From Casuarina equisetifolia (Eukaryota > Streptophyta > Magnoliopsida > Fagales > Casuarinaceae), in NCBI GenBank assembly GCA_028551475.1, contig CM052354.1:20917258-20981257 (forward strand): a stretch of DNA of 64,000 bases, read 5' to 3'. Under the pieces are notes generated by a model. The model was not told the DNA's origin and ran no database searches. It worked only from the letters and a program-made list of their open reading frames with translations. Made by a program: the position numbers and the translations under genes. This document shows positions 33,107 through 44,150 of the stretch, piece after piece. Positions within the stretch are counted from its first letter, which is position 1, and every line of letters begins with the position of its first letter.

Positions 33107-33861
33107 TTAATGATGTTACAAACCTAAAGCTTGAAATTTCTTGTATCTTGAAAACAAAACAAAAAACTTAATAATTTTTAGTACAACACCAAAGATGACA
33201 TGTATTATTAATCATTAATATTTTGAAGTGGGGATACCTTACTCAAAGATGTTCAATTATAGGTGTATCATATATATCACAAATATTGTGATAAGATAAA
33301 TAAATAAAAAAAATGGAACTTGAATTGGGAATAGAAGGTTTCTTAGATTCTTAAATGATACATAGTATGATACAATCAAAACATGATATTTTACTAAGAA
33401 AATACTAAATAGATACCCCAAAACAAGTAAGACTCATCAACAGACTCTTTATCCTCTCTTTTTTCCATCTAATTGAATCAATTTATGTTCATTTTAGAGT
33501 AACAAAATCATTAGAAATCTTTTATTTTTTAAACCCAAATGTTCTTCTGATTTTGGATATTTGTAAAAAAAAAAAAAAAGTAATTAGTACATTGTTTTTT
33601 CTGCACATTTATCTCCACATTCTAATAGAGAATATCTACAAATAATTAGGATTTATAATAAAAAAATCTTATGGTAAAAACATTTATTGCATCAAGTATT
33701 AATATACTTTTAATATTTAATTATAACAAGTAATCATTTAAATTAAGAACAAAAGCTCGTTGCTTTTTTTTTTCTCTCTCTATAATTGAAGCATTATTAT
33801 ATATTTCCTAAGATTTTAATCTTAAGGCTACTCGTGGAATCAAGGCATTTGAAGCTTGTTT

Positions 33862-33912
<51 letters not shown>

Positions 33913-34133
33913 CGCACACTCACACAATTTTTGATGGTTGTAAAAGTACATAAGGTTAATGTTGAAATCATAAATTTTTGTGCAAGTACGTCCGATCAAT
34001 CTCAATCAAACGCATCTAATCTGTCAGCTTCCTGCCTCACAATTTTCACATGTAATGTTTTTTCTTTGCATTAAGCAAAGGCCGGATTTCTCGGTTATGA
34101 CTTCTCGTTTTCCCAAAAAAAGAATAATAGTAC
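33107..34133. other. Low-coding AT-rich spacer
   Basis: No gene recognised. Contains a compound microsatellite at 33868-33926. Confidence 0.5.
33868..33926. repeat. Compound (CT)n(CG)n(CA)n microsatellite
   Basis: About 14 CT units run directly into about nine CG units and then CA-rich sequence. The CG block is alternating purine-pyrimidine and could adopt Z-DNA. Confidence 0.95.
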
Positions 34134-34832
34134 GGAATTGATTAGGGTTTTTCTTTTTATACACTCAAATTCACACTCTTATTGGCCCAAAAAGTCATAG
34201 GTAGCACATGTTTTCAATTAAATTATGTATTTCTTGATTGATAGGGGATTTAGATCCTAACAATGTACTTTTTTTTTTAACATTTTTTTTTGGTTAGTAA
34301 ATGGAGAAACTTTAAGGTTTTTACGAACTTGTACGGAATTGTTTAAAAAAATGGACTTGGGTTTTTAGGGAATGAGCAACTACGCGTTTAACATATTCAA
34401 CAAAGACAAAACCACTTTGGAGAATGCCATTTGTGAGCAGTCCCCCCTCAGGAACAACCGTCCATTTACTTATTAGGTCTATAACGTGCACAGATGCCCG
34501 GAGGTCACTCACAAATGTTTTGAGAATGTCCTTCGGGTCTCGATTACGTGGATCCTAAGGGCCCTCCTGCCAACCCCTTAAAGAATCCTCTTTCATCGCC
34601 CACATTTGATTCACACTTGGCCTATATGGTAAGACAGTCAGTTCGATCCAGATGACAACCATAGAGAAAATATGACCATTTAACCTTGAAAGTTGATCGC
34701 CATGTCAATAGTTTTGAGGAAAAAGAAGAAAGAGGATGAACTCTTTTCTATTCGCGAGCCTACGCCTTAAATGTAATTTGTTTGGATATTCGATGTTAGA
34801 AAACATTCTTTTAAGATTCTATTGCAGTGTGA
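34134..34832. repeat. Direct repeat R1 flanking the EDM2/DA1-like fragments
   Basis: It matches 37993-38792 in the same orientation from ggaattgatt through gagaaacttta, ttggagaatgc, tgtgagcag, ggaacaacc, ataacg.aca and ggtcact to agaaaacattcttttaa. The borders lack TG..CA and no primer-binding site follows, so LTR status is not supported. The 5' leader of the EDM2-like fragment starts 270-300 bp downstream, so R1 may instead be its promoter region. Confidence 0.8.
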
Positions 34833-35134
34833 GTGTTTGGAGTTCTACAAGTTCAGAATAGACGTAAGTTTTGTTTGATTTGAAGAAAGAACGAAGAAAA
34901 TTTTAAAAACAAACGTTGTCTGGTCTTTTTTTGAGTATAAAGATTTTTTTTAAGAAAGTTTAAGTTCTGACAAAGAAAAACAACATAATAAGTATCAAAG
35001 CCTTACAAGTAAATGTGATTCTTATGGGTTGCATTAGCACACCCTTGTAGCCTCTTCCTTATGTTTTATATACACTGTTTTTTCTTTGGGTTTCTTCCCT
35101 AGGTGTTAAGCAAGGATTTGACTGAAAGAAGCCT

Positions 35135-35537
35135 ATGGCATCATCAGATGATGAAGCCGAGAGCCATCCAGAATGTGTTTCAAATTACCATTTTGTAGAT
35201 AACAAGGATGAACCTTTATCCTTTTCTGTTTTGCCAATTCAGTGGAAAGAGGGTTGAGAGTCCAGATGGCAAGAAAGAACAAATTTTCCTGTATGAAACC
35301 ATTGACAATGGGCTTCTTGAAATATATAATCAAGTGATTGCCTGGAGGTTTGATCTTCGTAATTTGAATCCTGAGATATCGGCTCTCTCCAAGCCAAATA
35401 ATTGGATCAAGCTTCAAAAACCAAAGAAAAGTTTTGATGATACATTTAGGAGAATTCTAATAACAGTGCAATTCCTTCATTTGTTGAAGAAATTTCCTGG
35501 AATATTTGGAAAAGCTTTGTGCAATAATTACAAATAA
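35135..35537 (+). pseudogene. EDM2-like N-terminal exon, frameshifted
   Basis: From the ATG at 35135 the frame reads MASSDDEAESHPECVSNYHF then VDNKDEPLSFSVLPIQWKEG, the N-terminus of the plant chromatin/RNA-processing regulator ENHANCED DOWNY MILDEW 2. A TGA then intervenes, and the family match continues one frame over: DGKKEQIFLYETIDNGL, WRFDLRNLNPEISALSK, NNWIKLQKPKKSFDD..RRILITVQFLHLLKKFP, ending at a stop at 35537. A small deletion near 35255 explains the shift. None of the downstream PHD-finger or methyltransferase-like exons is present. It is a gene fragment of about 135 codons; an acceptor-like tccctag precedes the leader. Confidence 0.75.
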
Positions 35538-36277
35538 CAAATTGATTCTCAAATCATATAATTGAAAATGAAATTCTTAACAAACAAACAATATTTCTAA
35601 AGATTGATTTTCCATTGTAAGATCGTATTATGACTACAAAACCAAATAAATGAAATAGCGTAAAGGAAACAAGTGGAATTCGCTTTGTAGAAATCTTATT
35701 TTAGAATATTGAACTTTGAAAATTCATTCCAATTGCAAAGAATATACAACTTGATATATATCTATAAGTGAACAGTATTTCATTTTCTTTTGACTAATAT
35801 TTTTAACAACAATTCTTTGGTAATAATTTCTAATAAGGAAAGAAAAAAAACTTTCCTAGTTACAAAAAACAAGCATTAATTACATATCACTATTGGTGAA
35901 AAAAATCCTTTGTCTCTTTAAAACCTAATTTCCTTTTGATACGCATGAGAGGGACTATAAATTCCATAGAATCATGCCTGTACTCATCCGTACTACAACT
36001 TGTCTATGTATACATGTCCACCTCCTAGCCCATCATAATCATTAACTGCCCCCATAAGCATTCCTTGAGTTTGTTCTTCCAAAATTGGTAATCACGCTTC
36101 CTCATTTTAGTTTCGTTCTCTCTTACTGCTTTTATATTGATTCCTCTTTTTTTTTTTAAGGCATTATATATACGTTGGAATTCTTTCGTACCAACTTGTC
36201 AATAATTTCTAGCATCAATGTTTGTGATCTCAAATTGTTTCTTGTGTTGTAACCTGTAATGGTTATTTCTGTTGTAG
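35538..36277. other. Spacer between EDM2-like and DA1-like fragments
   Basis: AT-rich, no coding signal seen. Confidence 0.5.
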
Positions 36278-37886
36278 GGAACATGTTTGGTAAATTGTTT
36301 CAAAAGACAAGAACCCCGGCACGAGATTCAAGCGATTGTTCTTGTATTGCCTGTGCTGATGAACTAGTATGTCCTTCTTCATTGTATTGATACTTCTGAA
36401 TGGTTTGAACATGAATTCGATATTAGTAAACTAAAACTAGAGATCTCATATAACATGCTAGGGAATTCAACAAAAATAAAAACTGGTCTGTCAAGAGGCA
36501 TTAAAAAAATTTCTTGAAAAAGTAGATATAGATGTTGTAGAAGAATATATTGCGTATTGTTTACTTCAATAGACAACTCGTGAAAAATAAAAAATAATTA
36601 ACATGATTGTTTTTTTTTTTTCTTGCAGATCCCTCTTTTCGATAGATATGTAACTTCACATCGTGCCTATTGTGCCAAGCATAAGTTTTACAAGCATAAC
36701 TTCACATCGTGCCTATTGTCGTACTATTCAGGTCCATTGATCATTTTGTCATATGTGCTAAAATGTTGTTTTTTTTTTCCGATAACCCAAGATATTATTG
36801 TTGTCCACATTGGACCAAGATCATTCAAACATTATTACCCATTGTTCCAGACTGAAAATCAACGGTTCATGGAGATGACTAATGGAAAGAAACTTTGCCA
36901 AGATTGTCATGACTTAGTTATTATGGAGAAGAAGAAATTGAAGCCCATGGTTGAAAAAGTGCGAGAATTCTACAAGGAACTAAATATGGAGATTCCAGAG
37001 ATGCCCATTTTTCTCGTCGACAGGCATGGGCTTTACAAGGCACTTTGGTCTCGCCCATCGAGAAGCCCCCGATTGCGAGTTCCCTATGGGTGGCCAGAGT
37101 AATTTTCCGCAGCTACTTTGCACATTTATTTGTTCGTTTTATTTTGAATTTAGTATTCGGTGGTTAAGGCATAGTTATGGTTAAACCCTCTCTCATTTTC
37201 TTCTTTAGAAATATTTTTAAGAAAAAAATTTAAGTAATGTGATACGTACACCATTTTAACACAATCCTCTTTCCTTGAGCTTAAGGATCCGGTATTACTT
37301 TTTCCTCCATAGATGAAAGGATGCTTTGTTTGAACTCAAATTTGATAGAGAGGTTACCATGCTAATATTTAGGTAGTATAAGACATACATGATTGTCAAT
37401 AATTTTTCTGGTAAATAAATTAAACATCTTTGAGTCATAATGCAGCGTGATTGTGGGAGAATTCTTGGCATTTGGGATGATGAACATCTGGTTCTTTCCT
37501 CAATGTGAGTTATTATTCTGAAGTCTACAAAATACTTTCATTGTGAAATTTAATTCATTTTATGTGAAGTAGTTCTAATTTGAAGTGCACATACATATCT
37601 GAAAGACAAATATGCAGAATCAAAAAAACAAGTTGGACTATTCATTTGCCACTTTATGGTTTACATGTGGTTGAATTGGTTGGCTTGTACACTTGATGAT
37701 TCCTCATACAAAAGTACTGAGCAAGTGGAGTTCGTGAGAAGATTAATAGAAGCTCGGAAAATTGAGATGATGACTAAGGATGACGCACTTGGCGATGGAT
37801 TTAGGACAACAAAGAAGGCAGTTGATAAGTTTGGCTTCCAAAGGACATTAGATTATATTCTTAAAAGAGGAAGTCTCCCTCAATAA
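36278..37886 (+). pseudogene. DA1/DAR-like gene remnant (degenerate C-terminal peptidase)
   Basis: The exon-like blocks are 36278-36366 (MFGKLFQKTRTPARDSSDCSC..), 36629-37102, 37446-37504 and 37618-37886, all with AG..GT or stop borders. The second holds MTNGKKLCQDCHDLVIMEKK then VREFYKELNMEI and LVDRHGL, matching the DA1 sequence after the LIM domain. The third aligns with the peptidase helix. The fourth gives ICHFMVYMWLNW, then DALGDGFRTTKKAVDKFGFQ and RTLDYILKRGSLPQ, the DA1 C-terminus. DA1 proteins are ubiquitin-activated peptidases limiting organ size. The zinc-binding HEMMH is replaced by FGMMN, the ubiquitin-interaction motifs and a complete LIM domain are missing, and a TAA ends the second block at 37102. 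A 22-bp segment is duplicated at about 36650-36710. Probably a pseudogene or gene fragment. Confidence 0.75.
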
Positions 37887-38390
37887 TCTAATTGGCGTGG
37901 ATCATCACTTCTTCTTCTTCTTTTTTTTTTTTATCTCCACAATAAATGGTTGATTTGAATATTTGATTATGTTTGCTTTGAATATTTGGTTAGGAATTGA
38001 TTTTTTTTTTATACATACATTCAAACTCATACATCCGTTGGACCAAAGAATCTTTGATAGCATCAACTTTCACGGAACTAACATTTCTCAATTGATAAGG
38101 GTTTAGATCTTTACAATGTCTTATTTTTTCCACAATTTTTCTATTAGAAAGTAGAGAAACTTTAGGGTTTTAGGAACTTTTACAGGATTCTTGTAAAAAA
38201 AGGACTTGAATTTTTAAGAAAAGAGAAACCACCTTGGAGAATGCAATTTGTGAGCAGCTCCTCCCTCCGGAACAACCTTCTGTTTACGGATTGGGCCTAT
38301 AACGCACATAGAAGTATAGAGGTCACTCCTACCAACCCTTTAAAGGATCCTCTTTCACCGTCCACATTTGATTAACACTTGGCCTACATG

Positions 38391-38640
38391 GAAAGGCGTA
38401 GTGAGGCCGCTTCGGCCCGAACCAAGGAATCCCTTAGATATGATGCAAAATGGATCTTGTTCTATCGTTGATCAGAGATTTCTCTATGAACAATACGAAT
38501 CGGAGTTTGAAGAAGGGGAACAAGAAGGAGTCCTTGACCCGCAACAGATAGAGGAGGATTTATTCAATCACATAGTTTGGGCTCCTAGAATATGGCGCCC
38601 TGGGCCTTTCGATACAATCAAATAGAAAGGCCCAATGAAA
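38391..38640 (+). pseudogene. ycf2: Nuclear copy of plastid DNA (ycf2 fragment)
   Basis: The frame translates as [20 protein letters not shown], then [20 protein letters not shown] and [20 protein letters not shown], which I recognise as plastid ycf2. The next codons, RPGPFDTIK and a stop, do not fit ycf2; the cause is a small inversion described in the findings. At about 250 bp it is a typical nuclear plastid insert (NUPT). It lies inside repeat R2 and is absent from R1. It is not an expressed gene. Confidence 0.88.
38602..38633. repeat. Perfect 9-bp hairpin with inverted loop in the ycf2 fragment
   Basis: Stem gggcctttc (38602-38610) and gaaaggccc (38625-38633) enclose a 14-nt loop. Reversing the loop restores ycf2-like codons (..[11 protein letters not shown]) in the adjacent frame, so the loop is flipped relative to the ycf2 reading. 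Confidence 0.75.
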
Positions 38641-38792
38641 ATTGATCACCATGTCACTGGTTTTGAGAAAAAATAAGAAAGACGATGAACCATTTTCTAT
38701 TTGTGTGCCTACACTTAAAATGTAACATACTTGGATGTAGATCATATATTTGATGTCAGAAAACATTCTTTTAAAATTCTATTGTAGTGTGC

Positions 38793-39287
38793 ATGTTAGT
38801 TATCCTAGAAACTCATTTTTATCACAACGTGTCTAATTTACTTAGTTTTCTTAATTATATTTTATAAATTAGTGGAAAGTTCTCACCAATTCTTGAAAAG
38901 AAAAGACATGTATCACTTTTATTGGGTTTTTATATTTTTCTTCACAAATACCGGGCATTTAGCAATCCAAATCACTTTTAATTGTGTCGCATAATTTGTT
39001 TTCAATAATTAGTGTGGAGGAAAATAAAAATATATATAATGAATAGGAAATCACATTGAAATCTAACGAGTTAGCTTAAAATTCTTTTTAAAATAAATAA
39101 AGTGGTGGAAAGAAAAATAAGACATCACACTTGAAGAGAAGAAATATAATGTGCATGCTAACTAAAGCTAGATACTTTTCACATAAATTACAATTTGTCA
39201 TGGTTCAAGAATAACAAAAGAAGTCAAGATGAGATATGTCTTTTAGAAAGATATAGATATAATGAATATTCTAGAAAAATAAAAATT

Positions 39288-39333
<46 letters not shown>

Positions 39334-40130
39334 TAAATAGAGATATGCTAAGGGGTGTTGCCAACTCGATCACTTTGAGGGGTGTTGTTTAAAAGAAATG
39401 ATTATTTTTATTATTTTGATGGTCGGTGAAAAATATTTTTTAGATCGATGTATAATAACAATGTTGATATTATTTATGACCTAAAGAGAAAATGAAAGTG
39501 AAAAGTAAAAGAGAGAGAGAGAGAGAGAGAAGAAGACCATTGATTCATTGATTTGAAGTAAAGGCACCAAATAAAATGTGTTCCCTTTTCTCCCTTTTTG
39601 GGTGTGTGTTATTAAAAAAAAACTAATTATATTGGCTGCCAATGAGCATACATGTGTCATTAATTTTATAGTTGGTGTATTAATAATGGTCATGAAATTG
39701 TACGAAAATTCTATACAAATCACACTTGTTCCTAGACAAGTTTGCTTGTTGGATTTTGCATGTTATAAAAACTAAAGCAGAAAATCAGTAATAAAAAAAC
39801 TAAACTAGCAAATCATTTGACTTAAAAACTTGGGTATACGAAAAAGAAATAACCAATTCAATGCATAACTTAAAGTCTTTCACTAAATTCATAATCTGAG
39901 GAAAAAATAAATATTTTTTGTTTTAAGTATTTTATTCTTTGTGCTGCTTCTTTTAGGATATTGTACGACTCTCATTCCGTTTTCACACTAACCTCACTTA
40001 CCCAGGAATCAGCTACTGCCACCCTATCACGTCATAAATTTTGATTCGTTTTGTCTTTCTCTTTGATCCACGTGGTAAACTTTTACTGCTCAGTTAGGAG
40101 CTCATCCTAACAGCTTAACCCATTAATCAC
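38793..40130. other. AT-rich spacer with microsatellites
   Basis: No gene seen. Holds (TA)n at 39290-39330 and (GA)n at 39510-39532. The last 100 bases merge into the upstream region of the AT-hook gene. Confidence 0.5.
39290..39330. repeat. (TA)n microsatellite
   Basis: About 20 uninterrupted TA units. Confidence 0.95.
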
Positions 40131-40264
40131 TCTTCACTTCGAGCCACCGACCTCGCTGTCTCCGCCTGAGAAAGCAAAAGCAAAGGCAAAAACGGAAACA
40201 GTAACTCAAAAAGGAGGAGAGGAAGAAGGGAGAGAAAAAAAAAAAAAAAGCATCGGGAACAAGT

Positions 40265-40336
40265 ATGGGGCTCCGGAAAGAGTTCCCGGAGAACGGTGCT
40301 GTTTGTTTCACGGGAAAGTCAAACAAGAGCCACTAA
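40265..40336 (+). promoter_or_regulatory. Upstream ORF in the leader of the AT-hook gene
   Basis: A 23-codon frame (MGLRKEFPENGAVCF..) starts at an ATG in purine-rich leader sequence and ends at TAA 40334-40336, shortly before a GT donor (ccgacag/gtacgg, about 40351). If the first exon is spliced to about 42649, this is a complete upstream ORF ahead of the main start. It could lower translation of the main frame. The first exon itself is inferred. Confidence 0.45.
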
Positions 40337-40666
40337 AAACACTTCCGACAGGTACGGCCTTCCAATCCCTAGTTCAGCTCGGCTTATCTAGCACACTCTT
40401 TTCTTTTGTATTTTGCACGTCCATTTTCTGCAATCAAACCCTAGAATTTGAAATATTTGGGTCTTTGGTTGACATGGTGGTGCTGTTTGAGGGAAAAAAA
40501 TAACTGTAGGAAACTTGGGGTGTTCGTACGGGTGGGATTTTTTCTTGGGTTGTTGCAGATGTAAGACTACATGTCTTTTCTTTTCATCTGAGCAATCAAA
40601 CGTAGTCATACGGTTCGTGTGAGCGTTTACGAAGCCATTTACTTGGTGAATAGGATTTAGTGGTTT

Positions 40667-40698
<32 letters not shown>

Positions 40699-40831
40699 TC
40701 TATGGCTTTATTTAATTTGTTTTAAGATGAATTTTGGGATTATTTGCAAGTTGAATGTACATACATGCGTTCGTGTGTGTAGTCAAACATGATAGATGTC
40801 TTCTTCTTCTTCTTCTTTCTTTTCCTCATGA

Positions 40832-41391
40832 ATGAAATTTGTTTGCGTTAATCTCTTATTGCCTCTTCTATTATAATAGGCATAAAAATGTTCTTTCTAT
40901 GTTACAGCTCGATTAATTTCATTTGAGAACTACTTCCCTATTATTAGGAATAAAGTATATGGGCAAGGTGGATCATGCCTGGTAGTTTAGCTTGGTTCAA
41001 GTGGCCAAGTAGTTGCGTTATTGGTATGTGGATGCTCAAATTGTTATCAAACTGCAACAGGCTTCCCTTCTGTTGGCCCGCATTGTGATGAAAGATTTTG
41101 AATTTTTAGTCCCTTTTTTTCATGATTTTTTTTTTTTGAACAACTGATGATACAGATGCATGATTTAAATTTGTACACTTCTTTGTAGCTTAAAACATTG
41201 TTGGGTAAAAGAGAGACGTCTCTGTTGAGGCTTTATTTTTATTTCACATTGAAATGGTGTTTCAGGTCGACTTGTACTATTAGGAAGGAAAGAAGTTATA
41301 AGCATATCTTTGCTGCATAGTGTTTCATATTTCATAGACTATATAAGCCAGTGGCTTATTGATTGCTGTTTCCATCGCTTGGGGGTTATGA
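40832..41391 (+). repeat. Intron segment duplicated at 12019-12413
   Basis: Lies inside the first intron of the AT-hook gene and shares ordered words with 12019-12413, with two extra segments here (about 40890-40970 and 41228-41335). Which copy is ancestral cannot be told from this window. Confidence 0.75.
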
Positions 41392-42703
41392 TTTATTATT
41401 TTACTTAATGCGGGGGTTTGTTACATCATATCTGCACCATATAAGAATAAGGCTTCTTTCGATTATTAAGATATAGTAGATATCACAAAAATTAATTCCA
41501 AGATGTCATTGATCTGGAGCATAATGTTAGATGTTTCAGTTTGTGGTGCAGAAGTTTCATTTAGTAATTGCACTCATGTCTAGTGTTGTCTCGTGAGACT
41601 TCTGGAGATGTAGAAATTAATTTTATGGAATGTTTCCTTTTCCAACATCAACTCGTTTTTTATTTTGGTTAGTTGGTCTTCTTTGTGTCCGATCAAGTTT
41701 CCTGTCTTTGGTATCAAACACATTAAAATACTTGAACCTGTTGATAATTGCTAATAGAAGTGGACATTCTTCTTTCATAACTCGGCTTGTGACTTTTATT
41801 AACATCTACTTGCTCTGGTTACATTAATGCTGAGCTGGTGTGGTACAAATCCAGCACCTTTTCCGTGTAACCTGAACTCATGTCTGCTGGTTTCCCCTAC
41901 TAGCTGGGTCAAAGATTATCCAAGTGTCTTGTCCTCATACGTCATATTATAAATTGCAAAACTTTAAGATGTTGCATTAACCAACTTACTGCCAACTTTG
42001 ACATAGGAGGTTTGGGCTTGACATGGTTGTTGAGATAGGAGGGTAAGTTATCTGCTAAAGCAGGACTTATGTTTGGTATTTTAGTAAAGACAATATCTGG
42101 GTATACAATGCTAAATTCATGGTGGTCTTCTGTCTTTAGATCAAATTCGTTGACAGTTCGTGATGTAATTGGAGGATAAAATGCTATTTAATCCAATCCC
42201 AGTATGACTTCAGCATATAGGCTTATGCTCATGTTATAATCTGTGTTGTGAGTTTAACTTTCAAGGGCTTTCCTTATGAGGTTTAGGGCTTTTCTTGCTT
42301 CACAAAAATTGCATAGATCTAGGTGCACTCTAAAAAGTAAATGCTCATGCTCTGTTAGACCAGCTTTATTGAGTACCATAATGAGTCTAGATGTTCAAGT
42401 ATACAAGCAAATGAAACAACCATGGTACTTCTGATGATGGCAGTATGTATCTGTGTCTAATATATTTTAGTAACCAGATTCTCTGATCAACTAGTTATTT
42501 GTTGATCTGAACCATGTATCTGATTCTTTTGCATTATACCATATGGAGTTTGGAGTGAATGGAAGTAAGGAATTCTTAGCTTGCTGAAAAAGTGTTAGGG
42601 AAATGGATGCATGGCATCAGATTATTACGATCTTGCGGTTGACTGCAGGTAGGGAAGAAAAAGAGGGTGAGAAAGTATTGCAAGAGCAGTGGGGAGACTG
42701 AAG

Positions 42704-44150
42704 ATGGACCAAATGTACCAAGGGAGCAACCTGGATCAATCGGCAGATGTCCCTGTGAAGCGCAAACGAGGCCGCCCACGGAAATATCCTAGACTAGATC
42801 TTGAGGACAAAGCTCGTATGCCAAAGGGTTGGAGTTTTAACCATGGGGAGAATGTTCGTTCTCCTTCTGGATTTGCGGAAGTCAATGGAAATCAGCCCCA
42901 TCAGGTTGATTCAATTCATAATGCAAATGATGGCATGGTGGGCCAACTTGTTTCTGGTGTCATTGAGGCAGCATTTGATGCTGGATATTTGTTGAGTGTT
43001 CGAGTTGGTAACTATGACACTACTTTGAGGGGTGTTGTCTTCAAGCCTGGACACTATGTCCCTGTTTCAGCTGACAATGATGTAGCACCCGAAATGCAAA
43101 TGATTAGGCGAAATATGGTCCCCCCTCCAGCTGAAAATTATTGTCGGGTCCATTGCTCTAAACTTCAATCCAGAGCAAAGGAGCAGAATTTTGGTTCTCA
43201 TAGGAATGGAACTCATCCTTTGAGTGAAGTACCAATCAAAAACCAAGTTGTACCTCAGTCTGCTAGCCTTGTGGCTTCAAAAGGCAAACAGGTTCCTTCA
43301 ATTGGTATCCAAACTGCTCACCATGTAATCCCGAAGGCCAAAGTAGTGCCTGTTGTACTCCAACCAGTTAATGGGGTAGCACTTGCCAACCAACCATCTC
43401 CAGGTGCTATCCAAGCTGCTCATTTGGTAGCCTCATTGAGCAAACAGGTTGCTGGGGATGCTCAATCATCAGATGGTTCAGCACTTGACAACCAGGTGCC
43501 GAAAGTCATAAACTCAGTACCTCCTCCTCAATCTCAAGCCAGTGACAAGGTTACACCGAAAGGCTCACAAAGCGATGGTGTTCCTTCTTCTCAACCGCCA
43601 GGAGAGGTACTACATGATTTAGAAGACAAAATGATGAGATTCCCAGGCGTGCCTCTTGAGAAGCCATTAACTGAGTTCAGCGAGAAAATTCAAGCTCCTC
43701 TGGCATCCGTAAAGACTGAAATTGAGGATAGCAAGTTGGCTGGTAAAACGTCATTCAAGGATTCTGGCCACAGGCAGAAAGATCAAGTCGATGATATGGA
43801 CCGGCCGCTCTTAATTGAGCCCTTGCGGGCTGTACAGCCTGATCTGCGAAACCAACCAGACCCTGCTTTAAAGCCTTTTGAGAACAACATGACAGGAAGA
43901 ATGAGTGAGCTGTTGCAGGTAAAAGTGAAGCATCAACTGGAATGTATTTAAGCACTTTACCATGTACTTAAGTATTCAGGAGATTGATGTCTAGCACTTC
44001 AATTAGGTTTTGCAGGATAACGCGATGGAGAATGAGGTGCCTCGGGCTGAAGAGGCAGCAAGAGCCTCTGTTCTTAAGTTAGACGAACTGACCAGCCCAG
44101 AAGGTAATCTTGGAGATAAAAAAACTGGTCATCCAGAGACCCAATCTTGA
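42704..44150 (+). CDS. AT-hook motif-containing protein (At5g54930-like), two coding exons
   Basis: Coding exons 42704-43918 and 44016-44150 join in phase 0 (ttgcag/gtaaaa ... ttgcag) and give 449 residues. The ATG is the first in frame after a TGA at 42668. Residues 19-29 are an AT-hook (KRKRGRPRKYP), which binds the minor groove of AT-rich DNA. Residues 78-135 form the conserved plant domain with GVIEAAFDAGYLL, TLRGVVFKPGHYVPV and NDVAP.MQMIRRN. The rest is low-complexity, rich in Gln, Ser, Pro and Val, with a loose internal repeat (LVAS..KQV..) near 170-260. A nuclear chromatin or transcription role is likely by family. A long first intron (about 40352-42648) separates a non-coding first exon with an upstream ORF from the coding exons. 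The next gene is convergent on the minus strand. Confidence 0.85.

Larger units (their letters stand above)
37993..38792. repeat. Direct repeat R2, carrying a plastid insertion
   Basis: Same orientation as R1 (34134-34832). About 60 bp of R1 (around 34625-34685) is replaced here by 250 bp of ycf2-derived DNA. Outside that, the repeats differ at many positions and by small gaps, so the duplication is not recent. Confidence 0.8.

Noticed and set aside
38368..38625. Open plus-strand frame as a nuclear gene
   Set aside because: The translation is plastid ycf2; it is an organelle-derived insert without a promoter or intact ends.
34134..38792. R1 and R2 as LTRs of a retrotransposon
   Set aside because: No TG..CA ends, no primer-binding site after R1, no polypurine tract before R2 and no gag/pol between them.
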